The notes below the pieces were generated by a model. The model was not told where the DNA came from. It saw nothing but the letters and a program-made list of their open reading frames with translations, and searched no databases. The position numbers and the translations under genes are program-made. Positions 17,385-25,048 of a stretch of DNA of 64,000 bases are shown piece after piece. The stretch is from a virus, in IMG/VR virus record IMGVR_UViG_3300014720_000001, positions 62,001-126,000 of that record; one strand, given 5' to 3'. The first letter of the stretch is position 1; every line of letters begins with the position of its first letter.

Positions 17385-17659
17385 ACAACACCCTTTGACG
17401 GTTGTTCGTATTCCACGATCACACGCAGCAGCGCCGTGCACGCGTCGACGCCGTCTTTGCATCCTTCAGCGGCCAGCTTATCGCGCAGCTTCGTAACGGC
17501 CAAAATGTCATCCACCAACGGCACGGCAATCGACTCTTGAACAGCCGGACCAACCGCTGTACCGGTTGTCTTACGCAAACGGGCCAACAGTTCTTTGCGG
17601 TAGGTCACAAGTAAAAGCGCCACGAATACGCCGGCGCACACTAACTGAAAAGTAGTCAT
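17381..17659 (-). CDS. Small single-membrane-span protein
   Basis: 92 residues. The ATG at 17659 has GGAG seven bases upstream; the longer frame starting at 17698 has no such site. Residues 3-22 (TFQLVCAGVFVALLLVTYRK) form one membrane span with a basic following flank; the rest is helical with two Cys. Overlaps the next gene by four bases (ATGA), a coupled pair. Function unknown. Confidence 0.75.
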   Translation of the reverse strand: MTTFQLVCAGVFVALLLVTYRKELLARLRKTTGTAVGPAVQESIAVPLVDDILAVTKLRDKLAAEGCKDGVDACTALLRVIVEYEQPSKGVV

Positions 17660-17694
17660 GATTTCTCCTGTCTTACCGGTGAGCGAATATCTTA

Positions 17695-18522
17695 TCACGT
17701 TTGAGGAACAAGTACATACGGGCGGCCATTGATCACAAGTGTACCGTTAATATTTAAACCAGCGTCTTTGGTAATAGGATATGCCGTGGTGCGCTTGCCG
17801 TATAACTTAATTATTTCAGCGACGTCACCGTCTTGCGGTTTTGTCACGTTTGGATCGTAATACGGCGCCATGAGGTTACCATTCGCCAAGTGCGGCAAGC
17901 CGAGCGCGTGGCCGAGTTCGTGGCAAATGACGGCCACGGCCATGTTGAAGCTCCAGTCCTCCGCCTCGTCGAACATCTGGTCGAGCTGGATATTCTCGGC
18001 AACGCCGCACGGTAACTCGCTCCACGCGAGTGTGCCGCCTTTGCTATCTAAACCGTTTTTCTTACCCGAACCTGACCGCGCGTAGATGTTGGCTTTTTTG
18101 TGTGTGTCCACGCGCAACGGGTCAATCGCACACACTTCGGCCCACTGCGAAAACGCGATGTCGTATGCCTCGGCCACCTGCGCGTTGGTTAAGCCGGGCA
18201 GGTGCATCTCGTGGTAATAGGCGATGTTTGGCATCGGCCATTTGCACGGGTCGCCGCCGGGGGCCGTGATGTTGAAGTCCGGCAAGCCGCAGCGCCGGCG
18301 ATTGATGCGGTGCGCGGTCTTCGGCCCGACGGTGCCGGTCGGATTCAGGCCATTAAACTCTTGAAACGCACGAACTGCTTTTTGCAGCTCGGCACCCTTG
18401 ATCTTTTTGACCTGCGCCAACGTCTTGTCGCCAAAATACCCCAGCGCGTGCAGGCGCCGGAGAATTTCGCTGACGGGCAGAACATGAGTATCAGCCGGTT
18501 GATTTGTTGGCTTCCGTGCCAT
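17695..18522 (-). CDS. Matrixin-like zinc metalloprotease with peptidoglycan-binding prodomain and cysteine-switch motif
   Basis: 275 residues from the ATG at 18522 (AAGGA eight bases upstream). Residues about 15-73 match the PG_binding_1 fold (ILRRLHALGYFG...AVRAFQEFNGLNPTGTVGPKTAHRI). Residues 77-83, RCGLPDF, match the matrixin cysteine switch PRCGxPD, in which the Cys occupies the active-site zinc until removed. The catalytic motif HELGHALGLPH is at 201-211 and a Met-turn (LMAPYY) at 217-222. The architecture is that of a secreted M10A zymogen, but no signal peptide is seen. Neighbours are small exported proteins. A role in envelope or host-protein degradation is inferred. Metal ligands are complete, so activity is expected. 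Confidence 0.9.
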   Translation of the reverse strand: MARKPTNQPADTHVLPVSEILRRLHALGYFGDKTLAQVKKIKGAELQKAVRAFQEFNGLNPTGTVGPKTAHRINRRRCGLPDFNITAPGGDPCKWPMPNIAYYHEMHLPGLTNAQVAEAYDIAFSQWAEVCAIDPLRVDTHKKANIYARSGSGKKNGLDSKGGTLAWSELPCGVAENIQLDQMFDEAEDWSFNMAVAVICHELGHALGLPHLANGNLMAPYYDPNVTKPQDGDVAEIIKLYGKRTTAYPITKDAGLNINGTLVINGRPYVLVPQT

Positions 18523-18542
18523 CGTGCGCATCCTTGCAGAGG

Positions 18543-18947
18543 TTATTGCGCGGCAGCCAACTCCATTAGCCCAACCGCGGCATCATCCTCAATTGTATCA
18601 CTCAGGTGGTACACAGCGTTAACAACGGGGTTATCAGCCTTATACTGTGTGCCCGTTTTCGCGCAATGCTCGCGCCACACGTTATTTAAACGCCGCCGCA
18701 GACGCATGAGTTTACGCGGCGGTAACGTCCGCAGCTCGCGCATGCTCTGCTGAATCGTTTCTTCCGTGTTTTGCTCGCGGCAGTGAATGATCACCTGCAC
18801 GATGACCGAAATGATCATGATGATGGTGATCGGATCAAACTGAAACGAGTTATCACCCTGCGCAACAAGCTCATCCGTGAGCTTGTCACGTAGGGACGAC
18901 AGCGCAGGCGACTCGTTCACGCGACGCTGCAGTTCTTCGAGTGTCAT
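18543..18947 (-). CDS. Small membrane-anchored hypothetical protein
   Basis: 134 residues. One membrane span at about residues 40-56 (ITIIMIISVIVQVIIHC), a charged N-terminal helix and a strongly basic middle (PPRKLMRLRRRLNNVW). The ATG overlaps the upstream stop by one base. Adjacent to a two-span holin candidate, so a lysis-accessory role is possible but unproven. Confidence 0.72.
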   Translation of the reverse strand: MTLEELQRRVNESPALSSLRDKLTDELVAQGDNSFQFDPITIIMIISVIVQVIIHCREQNTEETIQQSMRELRTLPPRKLMRLRRRLNNVWREHCAKTGTQYKADNPVVNAVYHLSDTIEDDAAVGLMELAAAQ

Positions 18948-19318
18948 TAGTTGGGCGTCCGTTCAGCACGCATTTTCTCAACCGCTACCGCTTCCATATA
19001 GCGGTACCGAGCGTCGATCATCTGAGCGCGCAACTCCGTACGACTGGCAATAAATTTCCAAACCAGCGCGCTGTTCAGCACCACAATCTGTGTCGCGCCA
19101 GCAATCGCGGTAATAGCCTTTGTCAGCACCTCGGCCTGCGTGCTGTCAACCCAGCCGATGAGCACGCCCACGGCAATCAAGTTTGTGCCGGCAACAGTTA
19201 CCATTGTCCAGAACTCGGGAGTGAGCCAATTGGAAGTGTCTACGTTGGCGTCGTCAGCCGCGGCGTTAAGCACGCGCAGCTCTTCCCGTACCGTTTCAAC
19301 GCTTTTCTTGTTAGCCAT
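18947..19318 (-). CDS. Two-span membrane protein, holin candidate
   Basis: 123 residues. Two hydrophobic segments, about 37-56 (FWTMVTVAGTNLIAVGVLIGW) and 66-90 (LTKAITAIAGATQIVVLNSALVWKF), between a charged N-terminus and a basic, charged C-terminus, as in class II holins. AAGGAG lies just before the ATG, and a sigma70-like promoter lies upstream (19350-19377). No sequence family is recognised; holin is a topology-based suggestion, competing with 22318-22674. Confidence 0.68.
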   Translation of the reverse strand: MANKKSVETVREELRVLNAAADDANVDTSNWLTPEFWTMVTVAGTNLIAVGVLIGWVDSTQAEVLTKAITAIAGATQIVVLNSALVWKFIASRTELRAQMIDARYRYMEAVAVEKMRAERTPN

Positions 19319-19349
19319 GTTTTCTCCTTAAATACAGGGTACGCGTCGT

Positions 19350-19377
19350 ATTGTAACGGACACAAAATATCGTGCAA
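19350..19377 (-). promoter_or_regulatory. Putative sigma70-type promoter
   Basis: On the minus strand TTGCAC (19377-19372), 16 bases, then TACAAT (19355-19350), about 30 bases before the ATG at 19318. Good match to the bacterial housekeeping consensus and unlike the 32-nt motif found at 40-56 kb. Confidence 0.5.
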
Positions 19378-19383
19378 GACAGC

Positions 19384-20394
19384 CTACCGCCCGAACAAAC
19401 TCGGGACGACGGCGTGCATCATGCCGCCCCACAAACCCAATTCTTGTAACTTATTTTGCCCTGCGGGCGTTAAGCCAGCCATGGCGGAGAGCGCTTTGCC
19501 GGCCACCGTCGCTGTAGCAAGACCCACGCCGGCAGACGCAATCCCGTTAATAACGTCCACGGGGCGGATAATCGGCGATCGCCGATTGGCGCTAATACCG
19601 GCCATAAGCCCCGTGGCCGCGGCGGCGTACTGGGGCGGCGTGTGATTCTGAAACCCGCGATACATACCCATGTTTACGTCCTGCCACGCGGCGCTATTGA
19701 ATTGCGGCACCGACACGGTCGGCGCAAATATCGGATTATTCGCGAACGACTTTTTTGTCATCTTCGCTTCGTACGGGTAAACAACAGGCGTTTTGTTGTG
19801 CGTCAGGAGTCCGCGCAACATGCTCGTACGAAGCGCGCGCGCATTGGCGTACGAGTTAATTCCGGCAACACCCACGCCCGACAGCGCACCCATTAATCCA
19901 AGCGTGCGCCGAAGTTTGCCGCGCTCCAAATAGCGCTCAGGAAAAAACTGTTCGGCTAGCGTCCCGGCGCCGTAGCCCAGCCCTCCCGCCAACAAACCGG
20001 TCATCAATCCGTTGGAAAGCGGCGTCGGCCCGCCAAGTAGTTTATTGCCCGTGTTCCAGACAGTCGGCAGTCCGGGGACAAGCGAGCCGGTTTTGATAAT
20101 AATTTCTTCGGTTACGTCAGGTTGCGCGGGACCGTACGTTACAACCGCCGCGCTGTACCCGGCAGCTTTCATCGCCGCGACGTAGGCGTCGCTGGCAGTT
20201 TTAGTCGTTTGCGCTGGCGCGTACAGCGTGACTAACCCAACCTCCGGTTCCCATGTCGCGACAGTCGTAGCCAGCAACGCATTGGCAGCCGCGACTTGTT
20301 CGTGAGCGACTTTGAGACGGACGGCGAGCGGAAAGAGCGCTGCGACACGCTCCGGCACTTTTTGCCACTCGTAGATAGTTGGCGCTGTAGTCAT
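19384..20394 (-). CDS. Glycine-rich protein with hydrophobic segments, putative internal virion protein
   Basis: 336 residues from the ATG at 20394, immediately after the upstream stop; the longer open frame overlaps that gene and is not used. N-terminal 110 residues are soluble (helical, then a small alpha/beta part with AAGYSAAVVTYG). Hydrophobic Gly-rich segments at about 130-150 (GLMTGLLAGGLGYGAGTL), 168-180 (LGLMGALSGVGVAG), 258-270 and 284-308. Shares plan with other Gly-rich genes in the window. No family recognised. Confidence 0.75.
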   Translation of the reverse strand: MTTAPTIYEWQKVPERVAALFPLAVRLKVAHEQVAAANALLATTVATWEPEVGLVTLYAPAQTTKTASDAYVAAMKAAGYSAAVVTYGPAQPDVTEEIIIKTGSLVPGLPTVWNTGNKLLGGPTPLSNGLMTGLLAGGLGYGAGTLAEQFFPERYLERGKLRRTLGLMGALSGVGVAGINSYANARALRTSMLRGLLTHNKTPVVYPYEAKMTKKSFANNPIFAPTVSVPQFNSAAWQDVNMGMYRGFQNHTPPQYAAAATGLMAGISANRRSPIIRPVDVINGIASAGVGLATATVAGKALSAMAGLTPAGQNKLQELGLWGGMMHAVVPSLFGR

Positions 20395-20395
20395 G

Positions 20396-20668
20396 TTAAC
20401 GGGCGACACCCAGCATAAATTTTGCAAACAACGACAACCACGCCAGCACACCGCTGATAGCAAAAAAAACAATCACGCCGCTCAGGCTGACAACGCGCCC
20501 GAGCTTGTGAAACGGAATTTCCTTAAGCAGCCGCCACGCTTTGACGTAATCCACCACATTCGGCTGGTGCGGTGCGGCGGGAACAGGCGTCGGGGCGGGC
20601 TGGGGCGCGTCGGGCGTCTTTTTTTTCCGGATCCAGCCCGTCAATTTATCGAGCAGCGGTGTGGCCAT
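20396..20668 (-). CDS. Small membrane protein with proline-rich linker
   Basis: 90 residues from the ATG at 20668 (GGGGAAG upstream). A basic N-terminal helix (LLDKLTGWIRKKK), a Pro/Ala-rich linker (about 20-40), then a C-terminal membrane segment (about 60-82, VVSLSGVIVFFAISGVLAWLSLFAKF). It overlaps the end of the 2H-phosphoesterase-like gene by 23 bases. Function unknown. Confidence 0.7.
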   Translation of the reverse strand: MATPLLDKLTGWIRKKKTPDAPQPAPTPVPAAPHQPNVVDYVKAWRLLKEIPFHKLGRVVSLSGVIVFFAISGVLAWLSLFAKFMLGVAR

Positions 20669-22094
20669 TGGTCTTCCCCCAATTTTGAATCGTGTCAAAG
20701 ATATCGTTGCCGTACAACTGCGTCGCCTTATCGAACATGTTCATCTGCGGTAGCGTGCCTGTCGCGGCCGCTTGCGCCATCTGATAGCGATACTGCGGAT
20801 CAAGTGTTGTGCGATAGATATGGGCTTTGTTGCGCGCAGCCAAAATGAAATCGCCGCGCTGCTTGGCCTTCAGCAAGTGGTCGGTCACGTTCGCGAACAC
20901 CGGTTTGTTGTGGTCATAAACAAACGGCGTGCGGAAATCGAGCAGATTGCGAAACTGCTGCGCATACACGCTGTTGGTCGCCGCCTTCACATGCGAACCA
21001 ATCACCTTAGCGGGCGCATGAAACCGAAACTTGGTCGGCGCATGGGTGATGCCTTTGTATTTAGGCTTCGGGTCGTCCACGTGCCAGTCTTGCGGTGATT
21101 GCGAGATTAATCGCCGCAGGATTTCGTGCTTGCGGTCGTATTCGCGGCGGTCTGAGTGGGTTTTTGCCGCACGCAGTTCGTCGAGAACGCCGGGCTTTTT
21201 GGACTTGGGCTCTTCTTCGGCGCCCTTCTCTATTTTTTCGATTTTTTCGTAGTACAGCGGGTCTTTTTGCAGATGATCCTTGGCAATTTCTTCGGCAACT
21301 TGGTCGTTTCTTGTGTGCTCGTGCTCATGTTTAGCTCCTTCAGCTAGCGCGGGGGCAGAAAAATCCCGATCGGGTAAATTATCAGCTTTTCCACCCGCTA
21401 ACAGGTCGTTTTGTCCCGAGCGGGAAAATTCGGCGGTGGCGGCTTTCAGTGACCCCCTGCTGATGGGGTTACTAAACCTATGCTCTTCCGTCGTTTCGGC
21501 AGAGGTTTCGTTACACTTCGACGTGCCGTTATCGAGCAAAACGCCTTTACGTCTGGCGGCAACGGTGATGTGAAACGGATGGTCATCATTGGGGAGCGCC
21601 GACAGGCCATAGCTCTTGCGGAGCGCCGAAAGTGCCGGGCTGCTGACCTGCACAGCCCAGACTTTGCTCACGCCATCGACGTTTTTGACGTCGATTTCTT
21701 TCAGCCCGCCCAGCGTGTAGCCGAACATATGGCCGCGCTCGCTGATCTTGTCAGCGCCGATAGATGCAACCTCGTCAGCCGTCATGACCGATATATGCGC
21801 ATTTACCAGATCGCCCTTAACGTTTGGAACGTTAAACACGCCGGCCGTCGGTAATTCCGCGCCGGGAGCAGTCAGCGCGTCAAACACGCCGCGGACCAGC
21901 GCGTTCGGTACAGATAACAAAAGCCAGCCAGATTTGGCGAGATACAGCCGGCCGGCAAGCGGATAATTCGTGGCCGCCTGTTTGTTGCCGCTGCAGTAAA
22001 GCCAGCCGAGCGCGTTACCGGCGGCGTAGGCGGGATGCTCGCGAAAGTACTGCGGGTCCCAAGCGAGCGGATCGAGTGCTGAGAGGCTGTCCAT
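20646..22094 (-). CDS. 2H-phosphoesterase-like domain in a larger hypothetical protein
   Basis: 482 residues. The N-terminal ~190 residues contain two HxS/T motifs, H100-I-S102 (NAHISVM) and H175-I-T177 (PFHITVAA), 75 residues apart with alternating strands between, the hallmark of the 2H phosphoesterase superfamily (LigT, AKAP7, phage Acb1). The rest is charged, His-rich (HEHEHTRND) and contains KIEKIEKG coiled-coil-like sequence, and may be a separate module. 2H enzymes hydrolyse cyclic or 2'-5' phosphodiesters; an anti-CBASS or RNA-processing function is possible. Location among virion-type genes means it could also be packaged. Confidence 0.72.
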   Translation of the reverse strand: MDSLSALDPLAWDPQYFREHPAYAAGNALGWLYCSGNKQAATNYPLAGRLYLAKSGWLLLSVPNALVRGVFDALTAPGAELPTAGVFNVPNVKGDLVNAHISVMTADEVASIGADKISERGHMFGYTLGGLKEIDVKNVDGVSKVWAVQVSSPALSALRKSYGLSALPNDDHPFHITVAARRKGVLLDNGTSKCNETSAETTEEHRFSNPISRGSLKAATAEFSRSGQNDLLAGGKADNLPDRDFSAPALAEGAKHEHEHTRNDQVAEEIAKDHLQKDPLYYEKIEKIEKGAEEEPKSKKPGVLDELRAAKTHSDRREYDRKHEILRRLISQSPQDWHVDDPKPKYKGITHAPTKFRFHAPAKVIGSHVKAATNSVYAQQFRNLLDFRTPFVYDHNKPVFANVTDHLLKAKQRGDFILAARNKAHIYRTTLDPQYRYQMAQAAATGTLPQMNMFDKATQLYGNDIFDTIQNWGKTNGHTAAR

Positions 22095-22108
22095 AGCGCG
22101 CTTTCAAA

Positions 22109-22180
22109 CTGCCTGAGTAGGACTCGAACCTACAACCCCAGCATTAACAGTGCCGTGCACTACCATTGTGCTATCAGGCA
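22109..22180 (-). tRNA. tRNA-Asn(GTT)
   Basis: 72 nt. Acceptor TGCCTGA/TCAGGCA, D arm GCAC..GTGC, anticodon loop CTGTTAA (anticodon GTT), T arm GTAGG/CCTAC with TTCGAGT loop, discriminator G. CCA is not encoded. It is separate from the main tRNA cluster at 52-55 kb. Confidence 0.95.
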
Positions 22181-22187
22181 AGGTATG

Positions 22188-22337
22188 TCACGGGGTCGCG
22201 CTAATTGTTGGTGTCGTCATACCTCCGACCGCGTGATGTGCCACCGCCGCATATGCTGACACAAACAGCAAGAGGCAAAATACTGCGGAAGCGCCCCACG
22301 CGGCTACGCTCAATTGTTTACGGACGGTCATTGTCAT
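22188..22337 (-). CDS. Very small membrane or exported peptide
   Basis: 49 residues from the ATG at 22337 (CAGGAG seven bases upstream). Residues about 9-30 form a membrane span or signal (LSVAAWGASAVFCLLLFVSAYAA) followed by HHAVGG. It overlaps the end of the holin-like gene by 20 bases in another frame. An overlapping small exported peptide beside a holin is reminiscent of lysis accessory genes (inference). Confidence 0.55.
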   Translation of the reverse strand: MTMTVRKQLSVAAWGASAVFCLLLFVSAYAAVAHHAVGGMTTPTISATP

Positions 22338-22674
22338 GCTCGTGCTCCTGTTCGCGATCACGTTCGTGCACAATGGTTACTTTGATCCCGGCGCCAGACA
22401 ATAGCGATATTGCCAGATCCGTTAAAGTTGACCCGCCCATGCCTGCCAGCACGCAAATGCCAATCAGGCCGTAGACGTTTTCGGCTTTCCGGTAGTTTTG
22501 ATACCAAATCAAAGCGATGGCGAGGCCGAGGAACCCGGCGTTCAACATCGCACTGACCACCGCTAGTTTAGACAGTTTCTTGGCAAACCGCAAAAGCGTT
22601 GCCAGACCCGCGAACGCAGAAGCGCCAAACGCGCTCAAAAGCACCGACAACGAATGTAAATTTTCGTCGCCCAT
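22318..22674 (-). CDS. Three-span membrane protein, holin candidate
   Basis: 118 residues from the ATG at 22674. Three hydrophobic segments: about 8-27 (LSVLLSAFGASAFAGLATLL), 37-57 (VVSAMLNAGFLGLAIALIWYQ) and 68-95 (VYGLIGICVLAGMGGSTLTDLAISLL), then a charged tail (HERDREQEHEHDNDRP). A basic LRFAKKLSK loop after span one and GxGG in span three recall LydA/phage_holin_3-type holins. The open frame extends upstream to 23046, but that part contains a probable terminator and no good start. Host-lysis timing role inferred. Confidence 0.7.
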   Translation of the reverse strand: MGDENLHSLSVLLSAFGASAFAGLATLLRFAKKLSKLAVVSAMLNAGFLGLAIALIWYQNYRKAENVYGLIGICVLAGMGGSTLTDLAISLLSGAGIKVTIVHERDREQEHEHDNDRP

Positions 22675-23015
22675 GATTTTAACCGCCTGTAATTGTTGAT
22701 GTTGTAAATGTGTCAAAAGCCCCTGCGATCCCCTGTCCGCAGGACCTACCTCAACCGAAGTTGTGGTTCTGCAGCAACTTTCAAGGACATATATTTCGTC
22801 CCGTGTGGCATTTGCTGCTCCTCCGCCCGTGAGCCCGACAAAATCTGACCACGGAACCTGTAACCCCCGCGGCATCCCTGCCTTAGAAGCTACGCCTAAC
22901 CAGCCGACCACCACGGCTAACTTTTGACACAACTCAAGTTTAACATGTTTTATCGGGCGCAAGGAACGCCAAATAAAACAGCGACAGCGGCAACAAATTG
23001 TCAAAGAGCGCAACG
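22675..23015 (-). other. Intergenic stretch with terminator-like hairpin and a possible 21-codon ORF
   Basis: On the minus strand, 22811-22746 encodes a 21-residue ORF (MPHGTKYMSL...) with GGAGGAG seven bases before its ATG. It is followed by a hairpin CCTGCG...CGCAGG (about 22740-22716) and CTTTT, which looks like a terminator ahead of the holin-like gene. The same region is open in two other frames without good starts. Low confidence that the short ORF is expressed. Confidence 0.35.
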
Positions 23016-23471
23016 CTAAATGTAGCGTGACGGAAAATTGCTGCACAGGCCGGCCGGCTCAAATTTTTCGATCCAGCCGGGCGCGTCTTCCGGAAGAAAC
23101 GCGATTGAGCGTGGAGCGAGCGCGTGGGGAGCCGGCGTCCAGATAAACTGCGCGCTCGTCAACGTGGGCAAATTGTCAGTCGTAAAAAAAGCATGCGCGC
23201 CAACGTTGCATAGCGCGTCTAATGTTTCGCCGTCAAAGCAGCGCGACCAGACGCGCTGCTTGGAAAAAAAACCGGGCGGCGCAACATTGAAACCGCCGTC
23301 AAAGGGCAGCAAAAAACTGCCCTGATGAAACACGACATCGGCGCAGACGTGCCAGCCAGCCGCCAACGTAGCTTGTAAATAAGCCAGCCGGTTTTCCTTG
23401 TCCGGCCGCGGTCCGTCGATGTTGCCCAGATGCGCAATCAAGATGCCGTCGAACCGTGCGCCGCGCCCCAT
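23016..23471 (-). CDS. GDPD/PI-PLC-like protein with altered catalytic residues
   Basis: 151 residues. The order ILIAHLGNIDGPRPDKENRL (10-29), LAAGWHVCADVVF (36-48), TLTSAQFIWT and SIAFLPEDAPGW (C-terminal) matches a glycerophosphodiesterase-like family common in viruses, normally HRGN...ENT...VEIDVW...LGHD...FFHQDD..TLTS..IWTYPG...SI.VMPE. Here HRG is HLG, VExD is VCAD and the LGHD motif reads LPFDGG, so two or more catalytic residues are gone. Possibly an inactive or repurposed member. Start ATG at 23471. Confidence 0.65.
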   Translation of the reverse strand: MGRGARFDGILIAHLGNIDGPRPDKENRLAYLQATLAAGWHVCADVVFHQGSFLLPFDGGFNVAPPGFFSKQRVWSRCFDGETLDALCNVGAHAFFTTDNLPTLTSAQFIWTPAPHALAPRSIAFLPEDAPGWIEKFEPAGLCSNFPSRYI

Positions 23472-23559
23472 ACACTTTTCCTTGACTTGTTAACAGCCGC
23501 CACGCGTTGTGCATGTGGCGTATCGTACCCGTGCCCACAAACCGTGTCCACGAGTTCGG

Positions 23560-24591
23560 TCAAAGAATCTTGGCGGCAATTAAGCACCCGCGGGCAACAG
23601 CATGCAACGGATCTTTGGCGTGACGAACTTCTTTCACAGGAAGTGGGAAGCCGTTCTCTTCCAGCTTCTTGGTAAACATGTCCACGAAGCCCTTGGCCCG
23701 TGTCGTGCCGCCGGCCACAGATATCAAAATCGGCTCTTTGAACTTGGGCAGCGCTTTGTGCCCGGCCAGTGCGTGCGCCAGCATCTTGGTCGTGTAGTCA
23801 ATCAGGCGCTCGTAGTACACGCTCACGGCGGCCAGAATCGTGTTGTCGTTCTTCTCGCCGATGACAAACGCGCCGTGCTCCTTTTCCGCCTGCACTACAG
23901 AGTCAGGCTCGTTCGTAGCCACTGCGGTCATGCGATCGACCCAGTCGCCCGACTTGGTCGTTGAGAACATCACGGTGGGCTCGCCGTTGAGCATCACGCA
24001 GACGTTCACCATACCGGCGCCCCACGACAGGCCGATGCCGGTGTAGTCGTCGTGCTCCAGCTCCGAGTAGCACAGCGCTTCAGCCTCGTTAATGGCCCGA
24101 GCGGCGTAGCCCTGTTCGGCCAGCACCGTGCGCACCACATCTTCGTGGTACGCCACGTCGAAGTCGTCGTCTTCGTGGTCGACGGGCTGCGCCGGAACGC
24201 AAAAGATCAGCTTCTCGTGGGGCTGGCTGGCGGTGCCGACCACTTCCTTGAGAATGAACGCCAGCACGCGCTTGGCTTCTTTTTCCTTGGGGCTGACAAC
24301 GCCGCGGTACATCGGCCGGCGCGCAGAGTCATTGCGCTCGACGGCTTTCTCAATGGCGTCTTGGCCGAGAATGATGAAGCTCCCGTCGGCGTCCTTGACG
24401 AAGACTTTGCCCTGCAGGCCCTTCTCAATCATCTTTGTAGCCACGGGCGTCGTCGGTTTGATGACGTAGAACGCGTCGCGGAAATCCTTGTATTCCACGT
24501 TGCCGACCGCGTGCGGATCGGTCGTGGAGTTGGCGGCCGCGGCCTGCGCGAGCACGATAAACGAGGTACCGACGTCGAGTCCCTTGGCCAT
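23560..24591 (-). CDS. Actin/Hsp70-fold ATPase (ParM/MreB-like superfamily)
   Basis: 343 residues. The five-motif actin fold is visible: phosphate 1 MAKGLDVGTSFIVLA (1-15), phosphate 2 TGIGLSWGAGMVNVCVMLNG (about 185-204), and the adenosine motif ILISVAGGTTRAKGFVDMF (about 290-308). GLDVGT and VAGGT..AKG are close to the family consensus. It could form a filament for DNA positioning or act as an assembly ATPase. It forms an operon with a 38-residue basic protein (24594-24710) and a membrane protein (24710-25048), which may be partners. The precise subfamily cannot be decided by eye. Confidence 0.85.
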   Translation of the reverse strand: MAKGLDVGTSFIVLAQAAAANSTTDPHAVGNVEYKDFRDAFYVIKPTTPVATKMIEKGLQGKVFVKDADGSFIILGQDAIEKAVERNDSARRPMYRGVVSPKEKEAKRVLAFILKEVVGTASQPHEKLIFCVPAQPVDHEDDDFDVAYHEDVVRTVLAEQGYAARAINEAEALCYSELEHDDYTGIGLSWGAGMVNVCVMLNGEPTVMFSTTKSGDWVDRMTAVATNEPDSVVQAEKEHGAFVIGEKNDNTILAAVSVYYERLIDYTTKMLAHALAGHKALPKFKEPILISVAGGTTRAKGFVDMFTKKLEENGFPLPVKEVRHAKDPLHAVARGCLIAAKIL

Positions 24592-24593
24592 GG

Positions 24594-24710
24594 TTACTTC
24601 CCTTTCTTCTTGAGCTTCTTTTCCAGCTGCTTGATGTACTTAGCTTGCGCGTGCAGCTTTTCGCACTGCTTCTTGACCTTCTTCTTCGTCCATTTGTCCC
24701 AGAAGCTCAT
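24594..24710 (-). CDS. Very small highly basic protein upstream of the actin-like gene
   Basis: 38 residues, MSFWDKWTKKKVKKQCEKL...IKQLEKKLKKKGK, about 45 percent Lys. The ATG at 24710 overlaps the upstream TGA by one base and the stop is two bases before the actin-like start. It looks like a short amphipathic coiled-coil or nucleic-acid-binding peptide. Given the tight operon it may be a DNA adaptor for the actin-like ATPase, analogous in position to ParR (inference). Confidence 0.65.
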   Translation of the reverse strand: MSFWDKWTKKKVKKQCEKLHAQAKYIKQLEKKLKKKGK

Positions 24711-25048
24711 CACTTCGCCTTTAGCTGCGCGAGCTTGGACACGGACGAACTAATATCATCGTCGGTTTTTGTGGTTTTGCCAAGAGCGATGTCCTGCGTC
24801 TTTTGCATGCCGGTTGTGTTAATACCGCCGACGTATGTACCAGCGTCAATTTCAATTTTGTTTTTACTGGGCGCGCTCTCTTTCATGGCTGCGCGCAAAG
24901 TATTTGTTTTGGGCGCCGCAGTTGTAGCATCGTGCGAAACGCTGCCGGCTACACGCGCCACCAACCAGTCAAGCCGGCCGATGATATAGCCCAGCGCAAC
25001 ACTGCCGGCCACGAGGAGCACAAAAACAGAATAAGGCAGTACTAGCAT
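24710..25048 (-). CDS. Membrane-anchored hypothetical protein
   Basis: 112 residues. One N-terminal membrane segment (about 3-24, VLPYSVFVLLVAGSVALGYIIG), then a flexible Ser/Thr/Lys-rich part and a C-terminal helix (DDDISSSVSKLAQLKAK). First gene of the three-gene set with the actin-like ATPase; a membrane anchor for that system is possible. The N-terminus overlaps the GIY-YIG gene stop by seven bases. Confidence 0.7.
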   Translation of the reverse strand: MLVLPYSVFVLLVAGSVALGYIIGRLDWLVARVAGSVSHDATTAAPKTNTLRAAMKESAPSKNKIEIDAGTYVGGINTTGMQKTQDIALGKTTKTDDDISSSVSKLAQLKAK

